Shown: positions 28,885 through 37,150 of the stretch, one piece after another
Position numbering within the stretch: the stretch's first letter is position 1
Layout: the number at the start of each line of letters is the position of its first letter
Assembly: GCA_026393475.1 (NCBI GenBank)
Contig: JAPLAA010000032.1
Span: 1 to 42,084 of the forward strand
Direction of reading: 5' to 3'
DNA: 42,084 nt
DNA from: Actinomycetota bacterium
GTDB taxonomy: Bacteria; Actinomycetota; Acidimicrobiia; Acidimicrobiales; Ilumatobacteraceae
Made by a program: the position numbers and the translations under genes
Notes under the pieces: model-generated
Database searches by the model: none
Told to the model about the DNA's origin: nothing
The model's input: the letters and a program-made list of their open reading frames with translations, nothing else

Positions 28885-29924
28885 CGCGAGAGGTGCACGA
28901 GCTCGCCGCCCGCCGCCGCCGAGCGGTACATCGCGTCGACGATGCGGTGCGCCTCCACCGCGGTGGCGAAGTCGGGGTGCGCAGGGCGACCTTCGACGAC
29001 GGCGCGCACGAACTCGCCGTCGGGGTTCATCGACCCGTCGAGGAGCGGCAACGCAACGGCCTCCAACGCCTCACCCTCGAGCGAACCGGTGGCCCCGTCG
29101 CTGTCGGTCCACGACACCGGGCCGTACCAGTCGTCGCCCTCGATCACGATGTGGCGGCGCTCGCAGAAGACCTCGACGCGTCGCAGGCTCGGACGCGCCA
29201 GGTTGTCGTGCCAGACGCTCGTGAGCGTGCCGATGGCGCCGTCGGCGAACGCGATGGTGGCGTTGGCGACGTCCTCGATGCCGTCGTGGCCGTGGAAGTT
29301 CGCGGTGTTCGCGCTGACGCGGGCGATGTCGCCCACGAGGAAGCGGAGCATGTCGACGTCGTGGATGCTGTGCTCGAGGAGGGTGCCGGCGCCGACGAGC
29401 GCCTTGTCGGCCCGCCAGGTGGAGGCGTAGTGCCCCTGGATCGGGATGAACTGGTCGTCGCGGAACACCACCGTCATCACGCGGCCGGCGGCGGGGTCGT
29501 CGATGAGGTGCTTGGCCCAGTTGTAGGCGAGCGAGCGACGGAGCACGAGACCGACCTGGTTGGTGAGTCCGGCGGCGGCGACCTGCGCCGCCATCTCCTC
29601 GGCGGCCGCGGTGGTGATCGCGAGCGGCTTCTCGCAGAAGATGGCGAGACCCCGTTCGACCGCCTTGGCCACCTGGCGCGGGTGCTCGCTGGTCCAGGTG
29701 CAGATGTAGACCGCGTCGCAGCTGTCGAGCACGTCGTCCTCGGAGTCGCACACGCGATGACCGGCGGCCGCGGCGAAGGCCTCGGCTCGTTCCCGGTCGG
29801 GGTCGTACACGCCGGCGCGCACCACGCCGAGCTCGGTCTCGACGCCGCTGCGCCGGAGGCTCTTGGAGTGGTAGGTGGCGATCAGGCCGGCGCCGAGGAA
29901 GCCGATCCGCAGGTCGTTGCTCAT
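28881..29924 (-). CDS. Gfo/Idh/MocA-family NAD(P)-dependent oxidoreductase
   Basis: A 347-residue sugar- or polyol-type dehydrogenase. The Rossmann motif is G-F-L-G-A-G-L-I-A at 8-16. The catalytic-lysine motif E-K-P-L-A is at 98-102 with the preceding C. The C-terminal alpha/beta domain has G-A-G-T-L-L-E-H-S-I-H-D-V-D-M-L, where the histidines are catalytic in the family. The substrate is unknown; inositol- or glucose-like sugars are common. The ATG at 29924 sits 7 bases after a TAGAGT and has no ribosome site, so it is a likely leaderless start. The open frame to 29993 is not used. It couples to the GNAT gene. Confidence 0.9.
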   Translation of the reverse strand: MSNDLRIGFLGAGLIATYHSKSLRRSGVETELGVVRAGVYDPDRERAEAFAAAAGHRVCDSEDDVLDSCDAVYICTWTSEHPRQVAKAVERGLAIFCEKPLAITTAAAEEMAAQVAAAGLTNQVGLVLRRSLAYNWAKHLIDDPAAGRVMTVVFRDDQFIPIQGHYASTWRADKALVGAGTLLEHSIHDVDMLRFLVGDIARVSANTANFHGHDGIEDVANATIAFADGAIGTLTSVWHDNLARPSLRRVEVFCERRHIVIEGDDWYGPVSWTDSDGATGSLEGEALEAVALPLLDGSMNPDGEFVRAVVEGRPAHPDFATAVEAHRIVDAMYRSAAAGGELVHLSR

Positions 29925-29931
29925 CGGCGCG

Positions 29932-29937
29932 ACTCTA
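29932..29937 (-). promoter_or_regulatory. Likely leaderless -10 element of the oxidoreductase-GNAT operon
   Basis: TAGAGT on the minus strand ends 7 bases before the ATG at 29924, the same hexamer as upstream of the MDMPI gene. Confidence 0.45.
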
Positions 29938-29982
29938 GGGCCAGGCGTCGCGGGCGCTCCCGCCGAGCCGTCGCGATCGGTG

Positions 29983-30633
29983 TCACCTTCCACCCGGCGT
30001 GAGGTCGTCGAGGGTGACCACGCGGTCGGCGATCGCCACCGCTTCCGCGCCGTCGTGGGTCACCATCAACGCGGTCGTGCCCGTGGCGCGGAGCACCCTG
30101 CCGAGGTCGGCGGCGAGCCGATCGTGCAGGGCCGCGTCGAGGCCGGTGAGCGGCTCGTCGAGCAGCAGCAGCGGGGGAGCGGGCGCGAGCGATCGAGCGA
30201 GGGCGATGCGCTTGGCCTCGCCCCCGCTGAGCGACGTGACCGAACGCGAGCCGAAGCCGTCGAGGCCGACCAGCTCGAGCAGTTCGTCCACCCGGCGGCG
30301 GCGTTCGGCGGCGGGCACACGCTGCATCCGCAGGCCGAACGCCACGTTGGCCTCCACGTCGAGGTGGGGGAACAACTGGTCGTCCTGGAAGACGAGTCCG
30401 ATGCCGCGCCGGTGCGGCGGGAGCGGCGTGACGTCGCGACCGTCGAGGTGCACCGTGCCCCCGTCTGGGGGCAGCAGCCCGGCGATCACTCGGAGCAGGG
30501 TGCTCTTGCCGCTGCCGGACGGCCCTTGCAGCGCCACGATCTCGTGGCGGTCGACGGTCAACCGCACCCGGTCGAGCACCGTCCGCGATCCGAAGCGCAC
30601 CACCACGTCACGAACGTCGAGCACGACCACCAC
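29983..30633 (-). CDS. thiQ: Thiamine ABC transporter ATP-binding protein (ThiQ-like)
   Basis: ATPase of the thiamine importer. It is 216 residues, short like ThiQ. Walker A is G-P-S-G-S-G-K-S-T at 37-45, the Q-loop is F-Q-D-D-Q-L-F-P-H, the signature is L-S-G-G-E-A-K-R-I-A-L, Walker B is L-L-L-L-D-E-P-L-T-G-L-D, and the switch His is in V-T-H-D. GTG 30633 follows GGAGGGG and overlaps the end of thiP by 26 bases; GTG 30624 is an alternative. Thiamine specificity comes from the operon, not from this sequence alone. Confidence 0.85.
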   Translation of the reverse strand: MVVVLDVRDVVVRFGSRTVLDRVRLTVDRHEIVALQGPSGSGKSTLLRVIAGLLPPDGGTVHLDGRDVTPLPPHRRGIGLVFQDDQLFPHLDVEANVAFGLRMQRVPAAERRRRVDELLELVGLDGFGSRSVTSLSGGEAKRIALARSLAPAPPLLLLDEPLTGLDAALHDRLAADLGRVLRATGTTALMVTHDGAEAVAIADRVVTLDDLTPGGR

Positions 30634-32263
30634 CCCCTCCGTCGGTCGGCCGATCGAGGAGTTCCACGCCCACGAGGACGATCGTGGTCACCGCGGCCAG
30701 CACCACCGCGAGGGCCGACGCCTGCGCCCGCGGCACGTCGCCGGCACGGCCGAGCAGCCGGGCGATCACCACCGGCAGGGTCTCGTGGCCCGTGCGGCTG
30801 AGGAACGTCGTGGCGCCGAATTCGCCGAGCGACACCGCGGTGGCGAAACAGGCGCCGACGAGCACGGGGCGGCGCAGCAGTCGGACGTCGATCTCCCACC
30901 AGGCCCGCAGCGGGGAGGCGCCGAGCGTGGCGGCGGCCTCGCGCCAGCCGACGGGTCGGGCCCGCAGCACCGGCAGGATCGCCCGCACCACGAACGGCAC
31001 GGCCACCAGCGCATGGCCGACCGCCACGAGCCACGGCTCGCCGCGCCAGTCGACGGGCGCACGGTCGAAGGTGATGAGCATGCCGAAGCCGATGGTGACC
31101 GCGGAGGTGCCGAGCGGCAGCATCGAGCCGACGTCGAGCAGCCGGCCGCCGCGTCGTGCCGAGGAGACCGCGAGCGCGGCGAGGGTGCCGATCGCGACGG
31201 CCAGCGCGGTGGCGAGCGCCGCGGCGCGCAGCGAGGCGACGACCGCGCCGATCGCATCGACCCCGAGGTCGGCGCCGGGCCGCGCCGGGCCGTCGCCGAA
31301 GGTCCGCCAGGCCGTGAGCGACCACCTGCCACCTGGACGCACCGACGACAGGGCGAGCGCCGCGAGGGGTGCGACGACGAGGGCGGCGACCGTCACCGCC
31401 GCGGCGCCGACGGCGAGCCGGGTGCGTCGTGTGCGCGGGCGTGGCGACGCCTGGGCGTGAAGGCCGATCGACACCGAGGCGCGGCGCTGCGTGCGCACGG
31501 TGACGCCCACGACGACCGCGAGCAGCGCGAGCTGCACCAGCGAGAGCACCGCCGCTCCGCTCACGTCGCCCAACTGTGTGGCCCGCCGGGCGATCTCGAC
31601 CTCGATCGTCACGCGGGTGGGCCCGCCGAGGATCTGCACCACACCGAACGAGGTGAACGTGAACAGGAACGCGATCGACCCGGCAGCGACGAGCGCCGGC
31701 CGCAGCAGCGGCAGGGTCACCTCTCGCGTCGCCCGCCACGGGCCGGCCCCGAGGACACGGGCCGCGGCGACCAGGTCGGCCGGCAGTTGTGACCAGACAC
31801 CGCCCACGACACGGACGACGACGGCGACGTTGAAGAACACGTGGGCGATCACGATCGCGACGGCCGACGTCTCGAGCGCGTCGGGCAGCAGGGCGATGAA
31901 CGCGGCGCCGACCACCACCGTGGGCAGCAGGAACGGGACCGTCAACAGCGCGGTGAGCAGCCGTCGTCCGGGGAACTCCCACCGGGCGACGAGGTACGCG
32001 GGACCGAGGCCGACGACGAGCGTGGCCGCCGTGCTCAGCACCGCCTGCCAGCACGTGAACCACATCACCCGGCCGAGGCCCGGTCGGCCGAACGTGTCGG
32101 CGATCGCGCTGCCGTCGACGACCTCGGCGACGAGGCCGAGGAACGGCCACACGTAGAACACCGCCAGGAACGACGACGGGACGACGACGAGCGCGACCCG
32201 CGCCGCGACCGGCAGCGCGATGCCCGCCGGGAGACGCGTCAGCGAAGGACGATCTGGGTCCAC
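30608..32263 (-). CDS. thiP: Thiamine ABC transporter permease (ThiP-like, double permease)
   Basis: A 551-residue membrane protein with about twelve hydrophobic segments in two homologous halves, so one chain supplies both permease units, as in ThiP and FbpB. Each half has a coupling (EAA-type) loop: A-A-R-V-L-G-A-G-P-W-R near the middle of half one and E-A-A-A-T-L-G-A-S-P-L-R near the middle of half two. Start GTG 32263 overlaps thiB by 25 bases. The iron(III) permeases are the main alternative, but the TPP riboswitch and diphosphokinase upstream favour thiamine. Confidence 0.85.
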   Translation of the reverse strand: MDPDRPSLTRLPAGIALPVAARVALVVVPSSFLAVFYVWPFLGLVAEVVDGSAIADTFGRPGLGRVMWFTCWQAVLSTAATLVVGLGPAYLVARWEFPGRRLLTALLTVPFLLPTVVVGAAFIALLPDALETSAVAIVIAHVFFNVAVVVRVVGGVWSQLPADLVAAARVLGAGPWRATREVTLPLLRPALVAAGSIAFLFTFTSFGVVQILGGPTRVTIEVEIARRATQLGDVSGAAVLSLVQLALLAVVVGVTVRTQRRASVSIGLHAQASPRPRTRRTRLAVGAAAVTVAALVVAPLAALALSSVRPGGRWSLTAWRTFGDGPARPGADLGVDAIGAVVASLRAAALATALAVAIGTLAALAVSSARRGGRLLDVGSMLPLGTSAVTIGFGMLITFDRAPVDWRGEPWLVAVGHALVAVPFVVRAILPVLRARPVGWREAAATLGASPLRAWWEIDVRLLRRPVLVGACFATAVSLGEFGATTFLSRTGHETLPVVIARLLGRAGDVPRAQASALAVVLAAVTTIVLVGVELLDRPTDGGGGGRARRS

Positions 32264-33357
32264 TCGTCCAACCAGACCTCACGGTTCGTCTCGATGTCCT
32301 CGGGCGCCACTGTCAGCGGGGTGTCGACGACGTCGGCGAACTCGACGAACTCGGGGGGCGGCGCCACGTCGGTGCGGGCGGGCCACACGAAGAGGTTGAG
32401 CGCCACCTCCTGCTGGAACTCGGCCGACGCGAGGAAGTCGACCAGCCGCTGCGCCTGCTCGGGGTGATCGGTGCCCGCGAGGACGCCGGCGAACTCGACC
32501 TGGCGGAAACACGTCTCGGTCATCACACCGGTCGGCGCGTCGTCGCGCGGCGGGTCGGCGAAGATGACCTCGGCCGGCGGGCTGCTCGCGTAGCTGACGA
32601 CGAGCGGGCTGGGACCGTCACCGCTCGATCCGCTGAAGCGCTCGTAGTACGCCGTCGTCCACGAGTCGACCACCTCGACGCCGTTGTCGCGCAGGTCGGT
32701 CCAGTAGGCCTGCCATCCGTCGGCGCCGAACTCGGCGACCGTCGCGAGCAGGAAGGCGAGGCCGGGCGACGACGTCGCCGGGTTCTGAACCGTGAGCAGG
32801 TCGGCATAGGCGGGATCGACGAGGTCGGCGAATGTCGTCGGCGGCTCGAGGCCCTCGGCGGTGAACCACTCGAGGTCGGTGTTGATGCACACGTCGCCGA
32901 AGTCGACCGGGGTGAGTTCGCCGCCGGGGACGAGCGCGGTGAGCGCCGGGTCGAGGGCGTCGATCTCGGCGCTGGTGTACGGCTCGAAGGCCGGGAGGGC
33001 TCGCGACAGCGAGGTGTTGTCGACGCCCCACATCACATCGCCCTCGGGGTTGCCGGCGGTGAGGACGGCCTTGCTCACCATCGTGCCGGTGTCGCCCGCG
33101 ATCACCAGCTCGACCTCGATGCCGGTGGATGCGGTGAACGACGCGAGCGCGTCGTTCAGGCTCGTGCCCTCGGCGGGGAACGAGTCGTAGGTGACGAGCG
33201 TGATCGTGACGGGCGCTTCGTCGGTGGCGTCGGTCGCCTGGGTCGTGTCGGTCGTGTCGGTCGGCGCATCGGCCGCGTCGTCGCTGCACGCCACCAGGGC
33301 GAGCACGGACACGAGCGCGAGCGCGCCCAATCGGGTGGTGGAACGGCGGTGGATCAT
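32239..33357 (-). CDS. thiB: Thiamine ABC transporter substrate-binding lipoprotein (ThiB-like)
   Basis: A 372-residue binding protein. The N-terminus is basic, then hydrophobic, then the lipobox L-V-A-C with Cys24 and an Asp/Thr linker. The mature fold begins T-L-V-T-Y-D-S-F, a hallmark of ThiB/TbpA. It continues with V-D-N-T-S-L-S-R, F-G-D-V-C-I-N and S-S-P-G-L-A-F-L, where the thiamine site would form. The ATG at 33357 has AGGAG five bases before the start codon and overlaps the stop of the kinase gene by 4 bases. Confidence 0.9.
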   Translation of the reverse strand: MIHRRSTTRLGALALVSVLALVACSDDAADAPTDTTDTTQATDATDEAPVTITLVTYDSFPAEGTSLNDALASFTASTGIEVELVIAGDTGTMVSKAVLTAGNPEGDVMWGVDNTSLSRALPAFEPYTSAEIDALDPALTALVPGGELTPVDFGDVCINTDLEWFTAEGLEPPTTFADLVDPAYADLLTVQNPATSSPGLAFLLATVAEFGADGWQAYWTDLRDNGVEVVDSWTTAYYERFSGSSGDGPSPLVVSYASSPPAEVIFADPPRDDAPTGVMTETCFRQVEFAGVLAGTDHPEQAQRLVDFLASAEFQQEVALNLFVWPARTDVAPPPEFVEFADVVDTPLTVAPEDIETNREVWLDEWTQIVLR

Positions 33358-34097
33358 GGGTGCTCCTGGGGGGAGTGCTGCTCGGGGGAGTGCTGCTGGA
33401 GGTGTGCGGGCACGGCGCCCGGATCGGGACGGGGGACGACGACGGTGAGCACGCCGGTCGCGGTCGACACCCGCACCGGGGGGTCGACGGCGGTGTTGCT
33501 GATGCCACGCGTGCTGCCGCCGGGGAGATCGGCGTCGTCGAGCGGCCACTGCGCACCGCGCACGGCGACACCGGTGCAGTCGCCGTGGAGTGCGACGAGC
33601 GAGAACACGGCGCCGGTGGGCAGGTCGACCGACACGTCGTGACCCGGGTGCAGCACGTACAGCGTGCTGGCGCCCAGGTGCGCGGAGAGCAGTGGCACGG
33701 AGGCGAGGCCGGGGTCGCCGAGCGCTGCGACGGTGCCGAGGAGGTGATCGAAGCGGTCGATCCCGACCCCGCCGAACAGGACGATCTCGGCCGCGCCGAG
33801 CCGTCGGGCGTGGTCGAGGGCCAGCGCGGTGTCGGTGGCGTCCTTGTCGGCCGGGTGCTGCTCGATGGGCACGGCGTGCGCGGCGGCCCACTCGGCGCCG
33901 GCGCTGCTGATGCTGTCGAGGTCGCCGACGAGGTGGGTGGGACGCAGCCCCGCCGCCAACGCCACGTCGAGTCCGCTGTCGGCGGCCACGACGACGTCGA
34001 AGCGCCGCGTCAGCGCGCCATCGGGAGCGCGCACCGGACCACCGCCGATGACCACTGCTGCAACGATGCCGTCGGCACCGGAACCCACGGTTCCCAT
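33354..34097 (-). CDS. thiN: Thiamine diphosphokinase
   Basis: Transfers pyrophosphate from ATP to thiamine, making TPP in the cytoplasm. It is 247 residues. The catalytic-domain motifs are A-A-D-S-G-L-D at 38-44, G-D-L-D-S at 58-62 and D-K-D-A-T-D-T-A-L at 84-92, then G-G-x-G-x-R-F-D-H-L-L, all diagnostic for TPK. The last ~15 residues are a Gln/His/Ser tail encoded by a 15-bp repeat, outside the fold. Start ATG 34097 with GGAGG six bases upstream, inside the TPP riboswitch. As first gene of the thiamine import operon, it converts imported vitamin to coenzyme. Confidence 0.93.
   Translation of the reverse strand: MGTVGSGADGIVAAVVIGGGPVRAPDGALTRRFDVVVAADSGLDVALAAGLRPTHLVGDLDSISSAGAEWAAAHAVPIEQHPADKDATDTALALDHARRLGAAEIVLFGGVGIDRFDHLLGTVAALGDPGLASVPLLSAHLGASTLYVLHPGHDVSVDLPTGAVFSLVALHGDCTGVAVRGAQWPLDDADLPGGSTRGISNTAVDPPVRVSTATGVLTVVVPRPDPGAVPAHLQQHSPEQHSPQEHP
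33369..33398. repeat. 15-bp direct repeat at the end of the diphosphokinase gene
   Basis: GGGGGAGTGCTGCTC at 33369-33383 and GGGGGAGTGCTGCTG at 33384-33398. On the coding strand they give the repeated Q-H-S-P-E/Q tail, just upstream of the thiB ribosome site. Confidence 0.75.
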
Positions 34098-34101
34098 TCC
34101 A

Positions 34102-34192
34102 TCCCTCCGCTGGCATTACCCAGATCAGGTTCGAGGGTCGGTGGCGGTCGGCCACCCTCTCAGCCCGCCGTTCCCGCGAGCTCCCCAGGTGT
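34102..34192 (-). promoter_or_regulatory. TPP riboswitch (THI element) controlling the thiamine operon
   Basis: Read on the minus strand, the sequence has the conserved TPP aptamer: ACCTGGGGAG, then GGGCTGAGAGGG, then GACCCTCGAACCTGATCTGG, GTAATGCCAGCGGAGGGA. The last segment contains the ribosome site GGAGG of the diphosphokinase gene, so TPP binding can hide it directly, with no terminator between. A TACGAT -10-like hexamer lies at 34209-34214 on the same strand. Confidence 0.95.
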
Positions 34193-34247
34193 GTTGTCGT
34201 ACGGCCGCATCGTATCGCTGCGCGCCGTCGGCTGCGTGGGCGAGCGC

Positions 34248-35207
34248 TCAGGTCTCCGGCAGCAGCGTGGGATCGCCGGGTGCGTCCGCCGGCTGGGCGC
34301 CCGCCGGCGGACGACGGCTGAGGGTGACGACGGCGGCGAGGCCGATGATCACGAGCGCCATCCCGACCAGCTGGACCGGCCGGATCGTCTGGTCGAGGAA
34401 CAGGTACGCCCACACGACCGCGAGGGCCGGCTGCGCCACCTGCAGGATGCTGATCGTCCCGACGGGCACGGTGCGCTGGGCGTAGACGATGAAGCCGTGT
34501 GCCGCCGTGCCCGTCATGACCGCCAGCAGTGCGATGTACGGCAGGGCGTGGACCGTGATCTCGTCGAGGTTGCCGCTGAACAGCGCGAGCGGGAAGACCG
34601 TGACCGACGCGATCATCATCACCGCGCACAGGATCGCCTGCACCGACATCTCGGCGCGGAGGCGCCGGCTCGTGAGCAAGTAGGTGGCCCACGAGAACAT
34701 CGCGCAGACGATGATCAGGTTGCCCGTCCACGTCGCCACCCCGTTGGCCGGCACGTTGAAGAGCACGAGCATCAGGCCGGCGAACGAGACCAGGCCGAAC
34801 CACAGCGCTCGCGTGTTGATCCGCTCCTTGAACAGCAGCGCGCCCGCCGGGACCAGGATCACCGGCGTGAGGGCGCCGATGAACTCGGCATTGGCCACGC
34901 TGGTCTTGGTGACGCCGGTGAAGAACAGGGTGATGTTGAGCCCGAACACGATGCCGGGTACCAGCGCCTTGCGGAGCTCGGCCCGGGTGATCCAGCGGTG
35001 TTCGGTGGCGCGCAGGATGGCGGTCCACAGGGCCGTGGTGAGCAGCATCCGGTAGAACGCCATGGTCGGGCCGGGGATGCCGGCCTTCTTCACGATCGTC
35101 GAGCCGAGGCTGAAGAAGAGGATCGCGCCGAACATCGCCAGCAGACCGAGCGATCGGGCCGATCGCCAACGGGGGCGGTGCGCGGTGTCGGTGGTGGGGA
35201 CGCTCAC
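34248..35207 (-). CDS. EamA/DMT-family transporter
   Basis: A 319-residue inner-membrane exporter with ten hydrophobic segments in two EamA repeats, the first beginning near G-L-L-A-M-F-G-A-I-L-F-F. Marks are N-A-E-F-I-G-A-L-T-P-V-I-L-V-P-A in the first repeat and Q-V-A-Q-P-A-L-A-V-V-W-A-Y-L-F-L in the second. The family exports amino acids or small metabolites. The start GTG 35207 overlaps the CDF gene stop as GTGA, so both share a transcript. The substrate is unknown. Confidence 0.88.
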   Translation of the reverse strand: MSVPTTDTAHRPRWRSARSLGLLAMFGAILFFSLGSTIVKKAGIPGPTMAFYRMLLTTALWTAILRATEHRWITRAELRKALVPGIVFGLNITLFFTGVTKTSVANAEFIGALTPVILVPAGALLFKERINTRALWFGLVSFAGLMLVLFNVPANGVATWTGNLIIVCAMFSWATYLLTSRRLRAEMSVQAILCAVMMIASVTVFPLALFSGNLDEITVHALPYIALLAVMTGTAAHGFIVYAQRTVPVGTISILQVAQPALAVVWAYLFLDQTIRPVQLVGMALVIIGLAAVVTLSRRPPAGAQPADAPGDPTLLPET

Positions 35208-36124
35208 GCCGACGGGCTTCGGCGGATGTCGGGCTCGATGTAGATCGTCATGTCGGCAGGCGCGGCCGCACGCATCGCGACCTCGGTGCGATCGATCGCT
35301 GCCGCGAGATCGGGCACCGACATGCCGTGGTCGTACTCGACCTTGGTCGCGACGAGGAGCTCGTCGGGGCCGAGGTGCATCGCCCGGAGGTGGATGATCC
35401 CGAGCACGCCCTGGCTGCCGTTGATCGCTGCCTCGATGTCGGCCTGCACCTCGTCGGAGGGTGCCTCGCCGATCAGGAGCCCCTTCATCTCGACCGCGAG
35501 CACGATCGCGATCGCGACGAGCAGCACGCCGATGGCGATCGAACCCATCGCGTCCCAACGCGGGTCACCGGTGATCTCGGCCATCGTCAGCCCGAACAGG
35601 GCGAAGACCAGACCGGTCTCGGCGCCGACGTCCTCGAGCAGCACGACGGGCAGCTCGGGCGCCTTCGCATTGCGGATGTACCACCACCAACTCCGGTCGG
35701 CCGGCTTCACGCGTCGGGCCTCGACGATCGCGGTGCGCAGCGAGAAACCCTCGAGCAGGATCGCGAAGATCAAGATGCCGTACGCCACGTAGACGCTGTC
35801 GATCTGATGCGGGTCACCGAGCTTGCGGATGCCCTCGTACAGCGCGAACACCCCGCCCATGCTGAACAGCACGAGCGCGACCACGAACGCCCAGAAGTAG
35901 CGCTCGGGGCCGTAGCCGAACGGGTGGACGTGGTCGGCCTTGCGGCGGCCGCGCTTCGATCCGAACAGCAGCAACGCCTGGTTGCCGGTGTCGGCGAGCG
36001 AGTGGCCCGCCTCCGCGAGCAGACCGGCGGAGCCGGTGATCAGCGAGCCCACGAACTTCGCGACGGCGATACCGAGGTTCGCGAAGAACGCTGCGATGAT
36101 CGCCTTCTTGCTGCCCTCGTGCAC
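35204..36124 (-). CDS. Cation diffusion facilitator, SLC30A9/ZnT9-like
   Basis: Moves a divalent metal (zinc-like) out of the cytoplasm in exchange for protons. It is 306 residues with six membrane helices and a cytoplasmic C-terminal domain. TM2 has the metal motif H-S-L-A-D, followed by N-Q-A-L-L-L-F-G and H-P-F-G-Y-G-P-E-R-Y-F-W, as in ZnT9-like proteins. TM5 carries L-L-E-D-V-G-A-E instead of HxxxD, the usual change in that subgroup, so its metal transport chemistry may differ from classical CDFs. The start is GTG at 36124, with CAACCT 6 bases upstream. The next gene is EamA, with a 4-base overlap. Confidence 0.9.
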   Translation of the reverse strand: MHEGSKKAIIAAFFANLGIAVAKFVGSLITGSAGLLAEAGHSLADTGNQALLLFGSKRGRRKADHVHPFGYGPERYFWAFVVALVLFSMGGVFALYEGIRKLGDPHQIDSVYVAYGILIFAILLEGFSLRTAIVEARRVKPADRSWWWYIRNAKAPELPVVLLEDVGAETGLVFALFGLTMAEITGDPRWDAMGSIAIGVLLVAIAIVLAVEMKGLLIGEAPSDEVQADIEAAINGSQGVLGIIHLRAMHLGPDELLVATKVEYDHGMSVPDLAAAIDRTEVAMRAAAPADMTIYIEPDIRRSPSA

Positions 36125-36130
36125 GCGTCT

Positions 36131-36136
36131 AGGTTG
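36131..36136 (-). promoter_or_regulatory. Possible -10 element of the CDF-EamA operon
   Basis: CAACCT on the minus strand ends 6 bases before the GTG at 36124, within GTGGCAACCT, the same 10-base string as upstream of gnd. Confidence 0.3.
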
Positions 36137-36190
36137 CCACAGGGAGCACGAGATGCCACCAGGCCGTCGGCCGCCGGTGCGTCGGTGCAC

Positions 36191-36223
36191 CACAGGTGCA
36201 GCACAGGTGCAGCACAGGGGCAG
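36191..36223. repeat. 11-bp tandem repeat upstream of the SDR gene
   Basis: CACAGGTGCAG twice, then CACAGGGGCAG, followed by a decayed unit from 36224. It lies in the 140-base gap between the divergent CDF and SDR genes, about 40-75 bases before the SDR start. An 11-base period is close to a DNA turn, so it might be a row of protein-binding sites. Confidence 0.75.
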
Positions 36224-36264
36224 CACGGAGCTCGACGAGCGAGCGTTCACGGAGGGGGAGTCGG

Positions 36265-37056
36265 ATGGCTCAGCAGGGGCAGTTGCACGGTCGGATCGCA
36301 CTGGTGTCCGGCGGCGGGCGCGGGATCGGCCGTGGGATCAGCGAACTGTTGGCCGCGGAAGGTGCCGCCGTCGCGGTGAACTACCGCAAGGACAAGGCCG
36401 CGGCCGACGAGACCGTCGCCGCGATCGAGGCAGCGGGCGGCATCGCCCGGGCCTACGAGGCGTCGGTCGACGATCCCGACGCGTGCGCCGCGATGGTCGA
36501 GGCCGTGGTCGCGGAACTCGGCGGGCTCGACACCCTCGTGTGCAACGCCGGCATCGCGTCACGTGGGCGGGCGGTCGCCGACACCGATCCCGACGAGATG
36601 ATCCGCGTCGTCGCGACGCACGCGTTCGGTCCGCACCACCTCTCCCGCGTCGCGATCCCGCACCTGCGTGCCCGTGCGGCGTCGCACGGTCGGGGCGACA
36701 TCGTGATGATCTCGTCGGTGGCCACGTCGTCGATGGGCGCCAACGGCGCGCCGTACAACATGGGCAAGGCGGCGATGGAAGCGCTCGCGTTCACGCTCGC
36801 CAAGGAGGAACGCCCCCACGGCATCCACGTCAACGTGGTGGCCCCTGGCCTGGTCGAGACCGACATGGGCGTGCGTCTCGCCAGGGCGTTCACCGGCAAC
36901 CGTGACATGCCCGACCTGCGTGCGCTCGACGCGAGCTCGCCTTTCGGGCGCGTCTGTCAGCCGCTCGATGTCGCCAACGTGGTGCTCTGGCTGTGCAGCC
37001 CCGGGTCGGGCTACGTCACCGGCCAGCGCATCGAGTGCAACGGCGGCGGGAGCTGA
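36265..37056 (+). CDS. Short-chain dehydrogenase/reductase (SDR)
   Basis: A 263-residue classical SDR using NAD(P)H on an unknown carbonyl or alcohol, resembling FabG-type reductases. Cofactor motif S-G-G-G-R-G-I-G is at 15-22, N-A-G at 94-96, and the catalytic set Ser151, Tyr164, Lys168 is in S-S-V-A-T...P-Y-N-M-G-K. V-A-P-G-L-V-E-T and the C-terminal G-Q-R-I-E-C-N-G-G are typical. The ATG at 36265 has a strong ribosome site (GGAGGGGGAG). It is transcribed alone, divergent from the CDF gene. Confidence 0.92.
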   Translation: MAQQGQLHGRIALVSGGGRGIGRGISELLAAEGAAVAVNYRKDKAAADETVAAIEAAGGIARAYEASVDDPDACAAMVEAVVAELGGLDTLVCNAGIASRGRAVADTDPDEMIRVVATHAFGPHHLSRVAIPHLRARAASHGRGDIVMISSVATSSMGANGAPYNMGKAAMEALAFTLAKEERPHGIHVNVVAPGLVETDMGVRLARAFTGNRDMPDLRALDASSPFGRVCQPLDVANVVLWLCSPGSGYVTGQRIECNGGGS

Positions 37057-37137
37057 CGGGCCACCCGCCCGGGGGATCTCGCCCGGTGCTCCCGAATGCG
37101 GCCGGGCTGCGCCCGACATCCCGACGGACCCGGCCGG

Positions 37138-37143
37138 TAGCCT
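37138..37143 (+). promoter_or_regulatory. Likely leaderless -10 element of nfuA
   Basis: TAGCCT ends 7 bases before the GTG at 37151; no ribosome site is present. Confidence 0.45.
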
Positions 37144-37150
37144 GCTCGTC

